This document shows positions 32,554-42,303 of a stretch of 64,000 nt of DNA, one piece after another. Location of the stretch: the NCBI RefSeq assembly GCF_007833795.1, contig NZ_CP032702.1, forward strand, positions 2,170,001 to 2,234,000, written 5' to 3'. Made by a program: the position numbers and the translations under genes. This DNA comes from Candidatus Pantoea soli. GTDB lineage: Bacteria; Pseudomonadota; Gammaproteobacteria; Enterobacterales; Enterobacteriaceae. Under the pieces are notes generated by a model, which saw nothing but the letters and a program-made list of their open reading frames with translations, did not search any database and was not told the origin of the DNA. The stretch's first letter is position 1. Each line of letters opens with the position of its first letter.

Positions 32554-34038
32554 TTATTTGGCGTGATACTCCGCCTCAGCTGCAGCGAAGCGCTGCTGTG
32601 CTGCCACGGAGGGCGCCCGGCCCAGCAGGCTGAACACCACGATCGCTATGCTGGCGAAGATAAAGCCCGGAATAATTTCATACAGTTCGGCGTAGCCGTA
32701 CTGCTTCCACAGCAGCACGGTGGCGGCGCCAATGACCATACCGGCCAGCGCACCGTTGCGCGTCATGCGCTTCCAGCACACGCCAAACAGCACCACCGGG
32801 CCAAAGGCGGCCCCAAAGCCCGCCCAGGCATAGCTCACCAGGCCCAGCACGCGGTTTTCCGGGTTCGCCGCCAGCGCAATCGCAATCAGCGCAATCAGCA
32901 GCACCATCAGTCGACCGACCCACACCAGCTCTTTCTGGCTGGCGTTTTTGCGCAGGAACCCTTTATACAGATCTTCCGTCAGCGCGCTGGAACATACCAG
33001 CAGCTGGCAGCTCAGGGTCGACATCACCGCCGCCAGAATCGCCGACAGCAGAATACCGGCAATCCACGGATTAAACAGAATACGTGCCAGCTCAATGAAC
33101 ACCCGCTCGCCGTTCTGGCTGACGCCCGCGGCCTGCTCCGGATGGTTCTGGAAATATGCGATGCCAAAGAAGCCTACCGCCACGGCCCCGGCCAGACACA
33201 GGATCATCCACGTCATACCGATACGACGCGCAGTGCGAATGGAACGGTGAGAATCCGCTGCCATGAAACGCGCCAGAATATGCGGCTGGCCAAAGTAGCC
33301 AAGGCCCCAGCCCAGCAGGGAAATGACCGCCACAAAGTTAAGCCCTTTCAGCATGTTGAGGTTCTCCATGCTCTTGGCTTCAATTACCGCCAGGGAGTCA
33401 TCGAGGCCGCCGACCGCGATAATGACAATCACCGGCGTCAGGATCAGGGCAAAAATCATCAGGCTGGCCTGCACGGTATCGGTCCAGCTCACCGCCAGGA
33501 AACCGCCCACCAGCGTATAGAGAATCGTGGCGGCCGCCCCGGCCCACAGCGCGGTCTGGTAATCCATGCCAAAGGTGCTTTCAAACAACCGCGCCCCGGC
33601 TACCACGCCCGACGCACAGTAAATGGTGAAGAAAATCAGGATCACGACCGCCGAAATCACACGCAGCAGCTTGCTGCGATCTTCAAAGCGGCTGGAGAAG
33701 AAGTCCGGCAGCGTCAGGGCATTGTCATGATGCTCGGTCTGCACGCGCAGCCGGCCCGCAACGATCTTCCAGTTCAGCCAGGCCCCTGCGGTCAGACCGA
33801 TGGCAATCCAGCTTTCAGAAATGCCGGAAAGGAAAATCGCGCCCGGCAGGCCCATCAGCAGCCAGCCGCTCATGTCCGATGCGCCCGCCGATAAGGCGGT
33901 GACCAGGCTGCCGAGGCTGCGACCGCCCAGGATATAATCGTCAAAATTTTTGGTTGATCGGTATGCGATAAACCCAATTAACACCATCCCAAGGATGTAA
34001 ATGACAAAGGTCACCAGCATCGGTGTGCTTACACTCAT
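32554..34038 (-). CDS. putP: PutP, Na+/proline symporter
   Basis: A 494-aa inner-membrane protein of the sodium:solute symporter family (SSF), about 13 helices. Signature stretches include GFIAYRSTKNFDDYILGGRSLGSLVTALSAGASDMSGW and ILSAILAAVMSTLSCQLLVCSSALTEDLY, the latter carrying Na+-site Ser/Thr residues. It imports proline for PutA and is divergent from putA across a shared operator region, the classical put arrangement. Confidence 0.97.
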   Translation of the reverse strand: MSVSTPMLVTFVIYILGMVLIGFIAYRSTKNFDDYILGGRSLGSLVTALSAGASDMSGWLLMGLPGAIFLSGISESWIAIGLTAGAWLNWKIVAGRLRVQTEHHDNALTLPDFFSSRFEDRSKLLRVISAVVILIFFTIYCASGVVAGARLFESTFGMDYQTALWAGAAATILYTLVGGFLAVSWTDTVQASLMIFALILTPVIVIIAVGGLDDSLAVIEAKSMENLNMLKGLNFVAVISLLGWGLGYFGQPHILARFMAADSHRSIRTARRIGMTWMILCLAGAVAVGFFGIAYFQNHPEQAAGVSQNGERVFIELARILFNPWIAGILLSAILAAVMSTLSCQLLVCSSALTEDLYKGFLRKNASQKELVWVGRLMVLLIALIAIALAANPENRVLGLVSYAWAGFGAAFGPVVLFGVCWKRMTRNGALAGMVIGAATVLLWKQYGYAELYEIIPGFIFASIAIVVFSLLGRAPSVAAQQRFAAAEAEYHAK

Positions 34039-34480
34039 ACTCTCTCCACTTATTATTTAATCTCGTAAGAGAAATCTTTGACCTGCGCTATCGGAACGGG
34101 ATAGCAGACAGGGCTTTACCGCATCCAGAGAAAGCGATTTCCCTTGAGGCGCGGTATCCTGCCGCAAAGGTGCGGCGCGCACAATGCATTTAACACAGCT
34201 GTTACCTGGGTTTCACCTGACTTTCATCTTTCCATGCTCACAGGTTGCGCCTGCTCACATTTCGGTTGCACCAGGCAGCCTTTTTTCCAGCGTCTTTTCA
34301 AACCGGTTGCAACATTGGCCGAAATCTTGCAGCAAGTTTTGTGCCGCTTTTAAACGGTTAACGAAAAAGTTGCCTGAAAACATGCTATCCGGGTCACATT
34401 TAACACGGTTGCACAAAGTTGCAACATGAGTGATAGTGCAGCCCACGCTGAAGTTGATTACATTCGAGGACGAGGAAATC
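34039..34480. promoter_or_regulatory. put control region with four GTTGCA operators
   Basis: The 442-bp divergent region contains GTTGCA at 34265, 34306, 34408 and 34418. GTTGCA is the consensus bound by the PutA ribbon-helix-helix domain in E. coli. The last two sites are 10 bp apart, one helical turn, next to the putA start. PutA without membrane/proline signal would repress both genes. No other gene is visible. Confidence 0.8.
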
Positions 34481-37400
34481 ATGGGAACCACCACCATGGG
34501 GGTGAAGCTGGATGAAGCCACCCGCGACCGCATTAAACTGGCTGCCAGTAAAATTGATCGCACGCCGCACTGGCTGATTAAGCAGGCCATTTTCAACTAC
34601 CTGTCGCAGCTGGAAGCGGGTGAAGCCGTACCGGAAATCCCGCTTCAGCTTAGTGAGGCTGAGGGCGCCGACAGCGCGCCGGAAGAGACCGTGCAGCCTT
34701 TCCTCGACTTCGCCGAACACATTCTGCCGCAATCGGTCACGCGCGCGGCCATCACCGCCGCCTGGCGCCGCCCGGAGACCGACGCGGTGCCCATACTGCT
34801 GGAGCAGGCGCGTCTGCCTGCCCCGCTGGCGGAAAAAACGCATCAGCTGGCGTACAGCCTTGCCGACAAGCTGCGGCACCAGAAAGGTGCAACCGGACGC
34901 GCCGGTATGGTGCAAAGCCTGCTGCAGGAGTTCTCTCTCTCCTCACAGGAAGGCGTTGCGCTGATGTGCCTGGCGGAAGCGCTGCTGCGTATTCCGGATA
35001 AACCCACGCGCGACGCGCTGATCCGCGACAAAATCAGCAACGGCAACTGGCAGTCGCACCTTGGCCGCAGCCCGTCGATGTTTGTGAATGCCGCGACCTG
35101 GGGCCTGCTGTTCACCGGACGCCTGGTCTCGACGCACAATGAAGCCCACCTCTCCACCTCGCTCAACCGGATTATTGGTAAAAGCGGTGAGCCGCTGATC
35201 CGTAAAGGCGTGGATATGGCGATGCGCCTGATGGGCGAGCAGTTTGTGACCGGCGAAACCATCGCGGAAGCGCTGGCCAATGCGCGCAAGCTGGAAGAAA
35301 AAGGGTTCCGCTACTCCTATGACATGCTGGGCGAAGCGGCGCTGACCGCCGCCGACGCCAAAGCCTATCTGGTCTCTTACCAGCAGGCGATTCACGCCAT
35401 TGGTAAAGCCTCTAACGGCCGCGGCATTTATGAAGGCCCGGGCATCTCCATTAAACTGTCGGCGCTGCATCCGCGCTACAGCCGCGCGCAGTATGACCGC
35501 GTGATGGAAGAGCTTTATCCGATCCTGAAATCGCTGACGCTGCTGGCGCGCTCTTATGACATCGGTATCAACATTGATGCTGAAGAGGCAGACCGCCTTG
35601 AGCTGTCGCTCGATCTGCTGGAAAAACTCTGCTTTGAGCCGGAGCTGGAAGGCTGGAACGGTATCGGCTTCGTGATCCAGGCCTACCAGAAACGCTGTCC
35701 GTTTGTGATTGATGCGTTGGTCGACCTGGCGCAGCGCAGCCGCCGCCGTCTGATGATTCGCCTGGTTAAAGGGGCTTACTGGGACAGCGAAATCAAGCGC
35801 GCGCAGATGGAGGGGCTGGAAGGCTATCCGGTTTACACCCGCAAGGTGTACACCGACATCTCCTATATCGCCTGCGCCCGCAAACTGCTGGCGGTACCGA
35901 ATCTGATCTATCCGCAGTTCGCCACCCACAATGCCCATACGCTGGCGGCCATTTATCAGCTGGCGGGAAATAACTACTATCCGGGCCAGTATGAGTTCCA
36001 GTGCCTGCACGGCATGGGTGAGCCGCTGTATGAGCAGGTCGTGGGCAAAGTGGCCGACGGCAAGCTGAACCGGCCGTGCCGCATCTATGCGCCGGTGGGA
36101 ACGCATGAAACGCTGCTGGCCTATCTGGTACGTCGCCTGCTGGAAAACGGGGCCAACACTTCCTTTGTTAACCGCATCGCCGATACCAGTCTGCCGATTG
36201 ATGAACTGGTAGCCGACCCGGTTGCCGCCGTAGAGAAGATGGGGGCCAGCGAAGGTGCCGTCGGCCTGCCGCATCCGAAGATCCCGCTGCCGCGCGATCT
36301 GTACGGGGACAAACGGGTTAACTCTGCCGGTCTCGACCTGGCCAATGAACACCGTCTCGCTTCGCTCTCCAGCGCCCTGCTGAGCAGTGCCAGCCAGCCG
36401 TGGAGCGCTGCACCGCTGATTGACGCTGAACCGGATGAAGGCGAAAGCCGTCCGGTGATCAACCCTGCTGCGCCGGCGGATGTGGTGGGCAGCGTCCGTG
36501 ACGCCACGCCGGCGGAAGTCTCACGCGCGCTGGATGCCGCCGTCAATGCCGGCCCAATCTGGTTCGCCACGCCGCCGCAGGAGCGCGCTGCCATTCTGGA
36601 ACGTGCCGCTCAGGTAATGGAAGATCAGATGCAGCAACTGATTGGCCTGCTGGTGCGTGAGGCCGGGAAAACCTACAACAACGCCATTGCTGAAGTGCGC
36701 GAAGCGGTGGATTTCCTCTACTACTACGCGGGCATGGTGCGCGATGATTTCGATAACGAAACGCATCGTCCGCTGGGGCCGGTGGTGTGTATCAGTCCGT
36801 GGAACTTCCCGCTGGCGATCTTTACCGGTCAGATTGCTGCCGCGCTGGCGGCGGGTAACAGCGTGCTGGCCAAGCCGGCCGAGCAGACGCCCCTGATCGC
36901 CGCTCAGGCGGTACAGATTTTACTGGATGCCGGCGTACCGGCTGGCGTACTGCAGCTGCTGCCGGGCGATGGCGAAACCGTTGGTGCGCAGCTGACGGGT
37001 GACGAGCGCGTCCGCGGCGTCATGTTCACCGGTTCGACCGCGGTGGCGACCCTGCTGCAGCGCAATCTGGCTGGCCGGCTCGATCCACAGGGACGCCCGA
37101 CGCCGCTGATTGCCGAAACCGGCGGCATGAACGCCATGATTGTTGACTCGTCTGCCCTGACCGAACAGGTGGTGGTGGATATTGTCGCGTCGGCCTTCGA
37201 CAGTGCCGGTCAGCGCTGCTCGGCGCTGCGCCTGCTGTGCATCCAGGACGATGTCGCTGACCACACGCTGAAAATGCTGCGCGGGGCGATGGCCGAGTGC
37301 CGGATGGGCAATCCTGAGCGTCTCTCCACGGATATTGGCCCGGTGATTGATGCCGAAGCAAAAGCCAATATTGAACGCCACATTCAGGCGATGCGTAACA

Positions 37401-38425
37401 AAGGCTTCACCGTGTACCAGGCGGTGCAGGCGCATCCGCAGGACAGCAAAGAGTGGCAGAGCGGCACCTTTATCAAACCGACGCTGATTGAGCTGGATCA
37501 GGTCAGCGATCTCGATAAGGAGATTTTTGGCCCGGTGCTGCACGTGGTGCGCTTCACCCGCAACAGCCTGCCGCAGCTGATCGATCAGATCAACGCACTC
37601 GGCTATGGCCTGACGCTGGGTGTGCATACCCGTATTGATGAGACGATTGCTCAGGTGACTGCCGGAGCGCGAGTGGGCAACCTGTACGTTAACCGCAATA
37701 TGGTGGGTGCGGTGGTCGGCGTGCAGCCGTTTGGCGGCGAAGGCCTGTCCGGCACCGGTCCGAAAGCCGGTGGACCGCTTTACCTGTATCGTCTGCTGGC
37801 GAACCGTCCGGATGGCGCGCTACGCCTGACCTTTGATCGTCAGGATGCGGAGCGTCCGGTGGACAGCAGCGCGCGGGCACAGCTGCTGACTGCCCATCAG
37901 GCTCTGCAGAATTGGGCGCAGGATAAACCGGAGCTGCTGGCGCTGTGCCAGCGTTACGAAACGCTGGCACAGGCCGGAACCGTCCGCCTGCTGCCGGGGC
38001 CAACCGGCGAGCGCAACACCTTTACCCTGCTGCCGCGCGATCGCGTACTGTGCATCAGTGATAACCAGCAGGACGCGCTGATCCAGCTGGCGGCCGTGAC
38101 CAGCGTTGGCAGCCAGGCCCTGTGGCAGGATGATGCACTGCATCGTGACCTGCGCAACGCCCTGCCTGCCGCGGTGCAGCAGCGTATCGAACTGGCGCGT
38201 GACGTGCTGGCGGCGGAATTCGACGCGGTGATTTACCACGGCGATGCCGACCAACTGCGCAGCCTGTGTGAACAGATTGCCGCACGTGACGGCGCGATTG
38301 TCTCGGTGCAGGGTTTTGCCCGCGGCGAAACCAATCTGCTGCTGGAGCGTCTGCTGATCGAACGTTCGCTGAGTGTGAACACGGCTGCGGCCGGCGGAAA
38401 CGCCAGCCTGATGACCATCGGTTAA
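34481..38425 (+). CDS. putA: PutA, bifunctional proline dehydrogenase / glutamate-semialdehyde dehydrogenase and put repressor
   Basis: A 1314-aa trifunctional flavoprotein. Residues 1-47 are a ribbon-helix-helix DNA-binding domain (TTTMGVKLDEATRDRIKLAA). FAD-dependent proline dehydrogenase spans ~250-610 (GPGISIKLSALHPRY, LMIRLVKGAYWDSEI). Aldehyde dehydrogenase spans ~650-1120 (ETGGMN Glu and FDSAGQRCSALR catalytic Cys). A C-terminal domain closes the substrate channel. It oxidises proline to glutamate at the membrane and represses put genes when proline is scarce. The ATG at 34481 gives the canonical enterobacterial start; E. coli PutA is 1320 aa. Confidence 0.98.
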   Translation: MGTTTMGVKLDEATRDRIKLAASKIDRTPHWLIKQAIFNYLSQLEAGEAVPEIPLQLSEAEGADSAPEETVQPFLDFAEHILPQSVTRAAITAAWRRPETDAVPILLEQARLPAPLAEKTHQLAYSLADKLRHQKGATGRAGMVQSLLQEFSLSSQEGVALMCLAEALLRIPDKPTRDALIRDKISNGNWQSHLGRSPSMFVNAATWGLLFTGRLVSTHNEAHLSTSLNRIIGKSGEPLIRKGVDMAMRLMGEQFVTGETIAEALANARKLEEKGFRYSYDMLGEAALTAADAKAYLVSYQQAIHAIGKASNGRGIYEGPGISIKLSALHPRYSRAQYDRVMEELYPILKSLTLLARSYDIGINIDAEEADRLELSLDLLEKLCFEPELEGWNGIGFVIQAYQKRCPFVIDALVDLAQRSRRRLMIRLVKGAYWDSEIKRAQMEGLEGYPVYTRKVYTDISYIACARKLLAVPNLIYPQFATHNAHTLAAIYQLAGNNYYPGQYEFQCLHGMGEPLYEQVVGKVADGKLNRPCRIYAPVGTHETLLAYLVRRLLENGANTSFVNRIADTSLPIDELVADPVAAVEKMGASEGAVGLPHPKIPLPRDLYGDKRVNSAGLDLANEHRLASLSSALLSSASQPWSAAPLIDAEPDEGESRPVINPAAPADVVGSVRDATPAEVSRALDAAVNAGPIWFATPPQERAAILERAAQVMEDQMQQLIGLLVREAGKTYNNAIAEVREAVDFLYYYAGMVRDDFDNETHRPLGPVVCISPWNFPLAIFTGQIAAALAAGNSVLAKPAEQTPLIAAQAVQILLDAGVPAGVLQLLPGDGETVGAQLTGDERVRGVMFTGSTAVATLLQRNLAGRLDPQGRPTPLIAETGGMNAMIVDSSALTEQVVVDIVASAFDSAGQRCSALRLLCIQDDVADHTLKMLRGAMAECRMGNPERLSTDIGPVIDAEAKANIERHIQAMRNKGFTVYQAVQAHPQDSKEWQSGTFIKPTLIELDQVSDLDKEIFGPVLHVVRFTRNSLPQLIDQINALGYGLTLGVHTRIDETIAQVTAGARVGNLYVNRNMVGAVVGVQPFGGEGLSGTGPKAGGPLYLYRLLANRPDGALRLTFDRQDAERPVDSSARAQLLTAHQALQNWAQDKPELLALCQRYETLAQAGTVRLLPGPTGERNTFTLLPRDRVLCISDNQQDALIQLAAVTSVGSQALWQDDALHRDLRNALPAAVQQRIELARDVLAAEFDAVIYHGDADQLRSLCEQIAARDGAIVSVQGFARGETNLLLERLLIERSLSVNTAAAGGNASLMTIG

Positions 38426-38443
38426 CGCATTCTCTCTCCCAGC

Positions 38444-38471
38444 GGGCGGCCCATCCGGGCCGCCCTTTTTT
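38444..38471. terminator. Bidirectional-position terminator between putA and the acyltransferase
   Basis: GGGCGGCCC-ATCC-GGGCCGCCC followed by TTTTTTAT. It ends putA; the convergent gene stops inside its T tract. Confidence 0.88.
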
Positions 38472-39552
38472 ATGCCGCTGATTTACTGCGTTTCCAGCCA
38501 ATCAGCGTCGGGAAGATAAACAGCGACTGCCCCAGCCCGCGGTTGGTCAGCGACCATACCGCCACCGAACACAGCGAACAGATGCCCACAATCGCTACCG
38601 GGTAGAAGCAGGCCCACAGCAGCGAAAACCACGCCTGTTCAAACAGATGATGGCGCTGTGCAAACAGAATCGCTGACATGCCAAAGAACTCAATGAAAAT
38701 GCGGTGGATTACGTAGATCTGCAGCGTGTTACGCCCCACCCAGTTCATCCAGCGCATGGAAAAATGCTGGTTCAGCCAGCGGCAGGCCGCCACGCTGAAC
38801 AACACCGCCAGAGTGCACATAAACAGGCTCTTATCGAGACCAAAAATCACATGAATGCCGGCCAGCGCCGCCAGCAGCGACCAGGGCAGAACGTTTTCGC
38901 GGCGCAGTTCACTCAGGCGCAGCATCAGCGGCCCGCGGAAGGCACCGAGCAGGAAAAACAGGAAATATTGCGCCAGACTCTGCGGCCCCCAGTACGGAAT
39001 GATTTTTTCCGCCGCCAGGTAGTTCAGCACCACCGCCACCGCCAGCAGCGCCACTTTATGCTGACGGAAAATCCTCGCGCACAGGAAGTACAGCGCCAGG
39101 CCGTAGAGATACCAGGAGGTGCTCATCGCCATAAAGGTCAGCTTGAGAAACTCCAGCAGTGAACCGGCATAGGCGGCGTTCAGGTTTTGCGAAATGCGCT
39201 GACCGGTGATCTCGGTTGAGATACCCACAATCGACCACCACTGAATAAAGCCCCACAAAATATAGAGATAGAACAGGTTGGTGATGCGGCTGGTAAACAC
39301 CTGTTTCCAGGGCCGGTTGAGAATGCCATTGGTCGCCAGTAAACCGGAGACAAAGAAAAAGGCGGGCATACGCAGCGGGGATAATACAGTATTAAACTGC
39401 ACCCATATTTCTGCCGGTATCCAGCCTGCACTCAAATAATTAACGGTCGTTTCAAATCCGGGTAATACGGTGTGATACAACACCACCAGCAATATGCAGG
39501 CCCCTTTCAGGGTATTGACCCATGCAATATCTTCTTTCCTGGCGTTATTCAT
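38470..39552 (-). CDS. Acyltransferase family 3 membrane protein
   Basis: A 360-aa, ~10-helix inner-membrane protein (PF01757). It begins DIAWVNTLKGACILLVVLYH, the family's NTLKG..ILLVV..H start with the catalytic-type His. MPAFFFVSGLLA and NTLQIYVIHRIFIEF follow. It likely transfers an acyl or succinyl group to a periplasmic or surface glycan. It resembles a chromosomal, not phage-borne, member, with host-like base composition. It is monocistronic and convergent with putA. The substrate is unknown. Confidence 0.85.
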   Translation of the reverse strand: MNNARKEDIAWVNTLKGACILLVVLYHTVLPGFETTVNYLSAGWIPAEIWVQFNTVLSPLRMPAFFFVSGLLATNGILNRPWKQVFTSRITNLFYLYILWGFIQWWSIVGISTEITGQRISQNLNAAYAGSLLEFLKLTFMAMSTSWYLYGLALYFLCARIFRQHKVALLAVAVVLNYLAAEKIIPYWGPQSLAQYFLFFLLGAFRGPLMLRLSELRRENVLPWSLLAALAGIHVIFGLDKSLFMCTLAVLFSVAACRWLNQHFSMRWMNWVGRNTLQIYVIHRIFIEFFGMSAILFAQRHHLFEQAWFSLLWACFYPVAIVGICSLCSVAVWSLTNRGLGQSLFIFPTLIGWKRSKSAA

Positions 39553-39966
39553 AAATATGACTCCCGCTGCTGTGTAGGACGTAGAGAAAAAGCGTGATAT
39601 GCGGTGCTGACGCGGTTATGGTTTTTAAACGATTATTCAACAAGCCCATCGCACTGACTCTAGCGAAAGTCTTAAAACTTTTTTACTGGCCCTGATATAA
39701 CAATACTTTACAGTAGCGGAGGCGCATTGACCGGCTGCAGGCACAGCGTTTTCCTGTGGAATTTCAGCCAGCCACGCCCTGCCCGGCTCGCGGTTACGCT
39801 GCGCTAACGGGAAAATAAATTAAGAACATTCCGCCGCCTGACCAGCCAGGATAAAATTCACTTTTGCGCCGCCATAAAATAGATGCAGCAAAAGGTTAAT
39901 CTTATATTTAATGAATATGTTAGTGGCGAGAAGAATAAAAAAGGGCCGGTGAGCCGGCCCCTGAAA
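39553..39966. other. 414-bp intergenic region with the tcyN terminator
   Basis: No gene is visible. At 39937-39960 the minus strand has GGGCCGG-CTCA-CCGGCCC followed by TTTTTT, the terminator of the tcyJLN operon. The remainder is AT-rich and should contain the acyltransferase promoter. Confidence 0.75.
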
Positions 39967-40719
39967 TTAAGGATTGAGGAATTTATCCAGGAACTGCCGG
40001 GTGCGCGGTTGCTGCGGATCGCTGAACAGGGCTTTGGCCGCACCCTGCTCCACAATCCGTCCCTGATCCATGAAGATGGCGCGGTCGGCCACGTCACGCG
40101 CAAAGCTCATCTCATGCGTCACGATCACCATGGTGCGTTTTTCCTGCGCCAGTGCGCGAATGGTACTGAGCACTTCGCCCACCAGCTCCGGATCCAGCGC
40201 GGAGGTGGGTTCATCAAACAGAATCACCTCCGGGCGCATCGCCAGCGCCCGGGCAATCGCCACGCGCTGCTGCTGGCCGCCGGAGAGACGGCGCGGATAG
40301 CTCTCCTCTTTGCCGTGCAGGCCCACTTTTTCCAGCAGGCTGCGCGCGCGCGCCACCGCTTCCGCTTTCGGCTCGCCTTTGACGATCACCGGCCCCTCAA
40401 TGATGTTCTCCAGCACGGAACGATGCGGGAACAGGTTAAAGTTCTGGAAGACAAACCCCACCTGCTGCCGCAGCTGCCGCACTTTTTCTTTCTGCTTATT
40501 CAGCCCCAGGCTGGCATCGATGGTAATGTTGCCTACCGTGACCTGGCCGCTTTCCGGTACTTCCAGCAGATTAATGCTGCGCAGCAGCGTGGTTTTACCG
40601 GAGCCGCTGGGACCGATAATCGCCACCACTTCGCCCGGCGCGACCTCAAGATCAATGCCGTGCAGCACCGTCTGGCCGTTAAACTGCTTGACCAGCTGAC
40701 GTACTTCTATCGCACTCAT
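39967..40719 (-). CDS. tcyN: TcyN, L-cystine ABC transporter ATP-binding protein
   Basis: A 250-aa cytoplasmic ATPase (YecC). Walker [10 protein letters not shown], signature LSGGQQQR, Walker [14 protein letters not shown] and the switch in IVTHEMSF are present. It drives cystine (and diaminopimelate) uptake together with TcyL and TcyJ. It overlaps tcyL by four bases (ATGA). Confidence 0.96.
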   Translation of the reverse strand: MSAIEVRQLVKQFNGQTVLHGIDLEVAPGEVVAIIGPSGSGKTTLLRSINLLEVPESGQVTVGNITIDASLGLNKQKEKVRQLRQQVGFVFQNFNLFPHRSVLENIIEGPVIVKGEPKAEAVARARSLLEKVGLHGKEESYPRRLSGGQQQRVAIARALAMRPEVILFDEPTSALDPELVGEVLSTIRALAQEKRTMVIVTHEMSFARDVADRAIFMDQGRIVEQGAAKALFSDPQQPRTRQFLDKFLNP

Positions 40720-41384
40720 TTTGCCTCCCGATCCTGACGATTCACGTGCGCTTCCAGGCGATTCTGCAGTGCTGACAGCACCGTTGCCATGACCCAGTAA
40801 ATCAGCGAGGCCGCCAGATACATGGTGAACACTTCCAGCGTACGCGACGTAATAAGCTGCGCCTGACGGAACAGCTCCGGCACCTGAATGGTGGCCGCCA
40901 GCGAGGTGTCCTTCACCAGACTGATAAAGCTGTTACCGAGCGGCGGCAGCGCGGTGCGTGCCGCCTGCGGCAGAATCACCCGGCGCAGCGTTTGCCAGCG
41001 CGTCATGCCGATACTGGCCGCCGCTTCCCACTGGCCGCGCTCAATGGCGGCGATGGCACCGCGCAGCGATTCGGAGGCATAGGCAGCGGTGTTGAGCGAC
41101 AGGCCAATCATGGCGGAGGGAATCGGATCGAGTTCAATGCCAAACTGCGGCAGGCCGTAGTAAATCATAAACAGCTGGGCAATCAGCGGCGTACCGCGAA
41201 AGATCGACACGTAAAACCGCGCCAGCCCCTTCACCGGCCAGAAGTGTGACAGGCGCATCAGCGCCAGCACAAAGCCCAGCACCAGGCCGAAGAACATGCC
41301 GCCGATACTCAGCTGCAGCGTAAACAGCGCGCCTTTAAGCAGAAAAGGTGCTGAATCCAGCACCAGTTGGAGACTTTCCTGCAT
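40716..41384 (-). CDS. tcyL: TcyL, L-cystine ABC transporter permease
   Basis: A 222-aa inner-membrane permease (YecS). It starts MQESLQLVLDSAPFLLKGA, closely matching the E. coli protein, which fixes the ATG at 41384 rather than a codon 27 bases upstream. The EAA loop is [22 protein letters not shown]. The ATG overlaps the tcyJ stop (TAATG). Confidence 0.96.
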   Translation of the reverse strand: MQESLQLVLDSAPFLLKGALFTLQLSIGGMFFGLVLGFVLALMRLSHFWPVKGLARFYVSIFRGTPLIAQLFMIYYGLPQFGIELDPIPSAMIGLSLNTAAYASESLRGAIAAIERGQWEAAASIGMTRWQTLRRVILPQAARTALPPLGNSFISLVKDTSLAATIQVPELFRQAQLITSRTLEVFTMYLAASLIYWVMATVLSALQNRLEAHVNRQDREAK

Positions 41385-42184
41385 TATTTCGTTACGTCCG
41401 CACCAAACCACTTGTCAGAAAGACGGGTCAGCGAGCCATCTTTCTGCATGTCGGCGATGGCGGCGTTGATCGCTTTCAGCAGATCGTCATTGCCTTTGCG
41501 CAGCGCCACACCGGCTTCCAGACGGGAGAACGCCGGGCCAGCCACCGCCATGGTGTTGCCGGTTTTCTTCACCAGATCCAGTGCAGCCAGGCGATCAACC
41601 AGAATGGCGTCAACGCGGCCGGAACGCAGATCCTGATATTTGGTCGGGTCATCATCATAGGTACGGATATCCACGCCTTTGACGTTGTCGCGCAGCCACT
41701 GCTCATAGTTTGAGCCCAGACCCACGCCCACTTTCTTGCCGGCGAGATCGGCCGGTTTGCTGATGGTGCCGGCATTTTTCTTCAGCGTCAGCGCCTGTAC
41801 GCCGGAAATGGTATACGGCGTGGAGAAATCATACTTTTTCTTACGCTCGTCGGAGATGGTGACCTGGTTGATCACCACGTCAATACGTTTCGAGTCCAGC
41901 GAAGCCAGCATTCCGTCCCACTTGGTGGGTTTCAGCGCGGCTTTTACGCCCAGGTGCTGCGCCAGCGCCTGCGCGAACTCCACTTCAAATCCGGTAAGCT
42001 TGCCGTTTTCATCCTGGAAGCTGAACGGCGGATAAGTGCCTTCCAGTCCCACGCGCAGCTCGCCTTTGCTTTTCACCTGCGCCAGCAGATCCTCTGCCGC
42101 GAAGGTTTTCACGTTAACGCCCGCAACCAGCGCGACCGCCATCATTCCCATCACCAGCTGGCGACGAATCGGAGAGAAAATCAT
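41384..42184 (-). CDS. tcyJ: TcyJ (FliY), periplasmic cystine-binding protein
   Basis: A 266-aa SBP family 3 protein. The signal peptide is RRQLVMGMMAVALVAGVNVKTFA, and the mature start EDLLAQVKSKGELRVGLEGTYPPFSFQDENGKLTGFEVE is diagnostic. It captures cystine for TcyLN. Its location next to dcyD and fliZ gave the older name fliY, but it is not a flagellar part. The leader upstream contains an inverted repeat GCCTGGC..GCCAGGC (42233-42258) and TATAAT at 42278-42283 on the minus strand. Confidence 0.96.
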   Translation of the reverse strand: MIFSPIRRQLVMGMMAVALVAGVNVKTFAAEDLLAQVKSKGELRVGLEGTYPPFSFQDENGKLTGFEVEFAQALAQHLGVKAALKPTKWDGMLASLDSKRIDVVINQVTISDERKKKYDFSTPYTISGVQALTLKKNAGTISKPADLAGKKVGVGLGSNYEQWLRDNVKGVDIRTYDDDPTKYQDLRSGRVDAILVDRLAALDLVKKTGNTMAVAGPAFSRLEAGVALRKGNDDLLKAINAAIADMQKDGSLTRLSDKWFGADVTK

Positions 42185-42303
42185 AATTACCCCATTTATT
42201 GTGATGTGTTGTGATTGTTGTGTGCCTGCTTAGCCTGGCGCGATGCACGGTGCCAGGCGTGAATCCCTAACCGCCGGATTATAATCTTTTTTTTGCGCTT
42301 GTC

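Noticed and set aside
32548..33894. A 448-codon open frame antisense to putP
   Set aside because: It is rich in His/Gln/Arg and matches no protein type; it is the mirror of a GC-rich membrane-protein gene with strong codon bias. putP is certain.
34943..36352. A 469-codon open frame antisense to putA
   Set aside because: Mirror frame of a highly expressed, GC-rich gene; no ribosome site and composition typical of a shadow.
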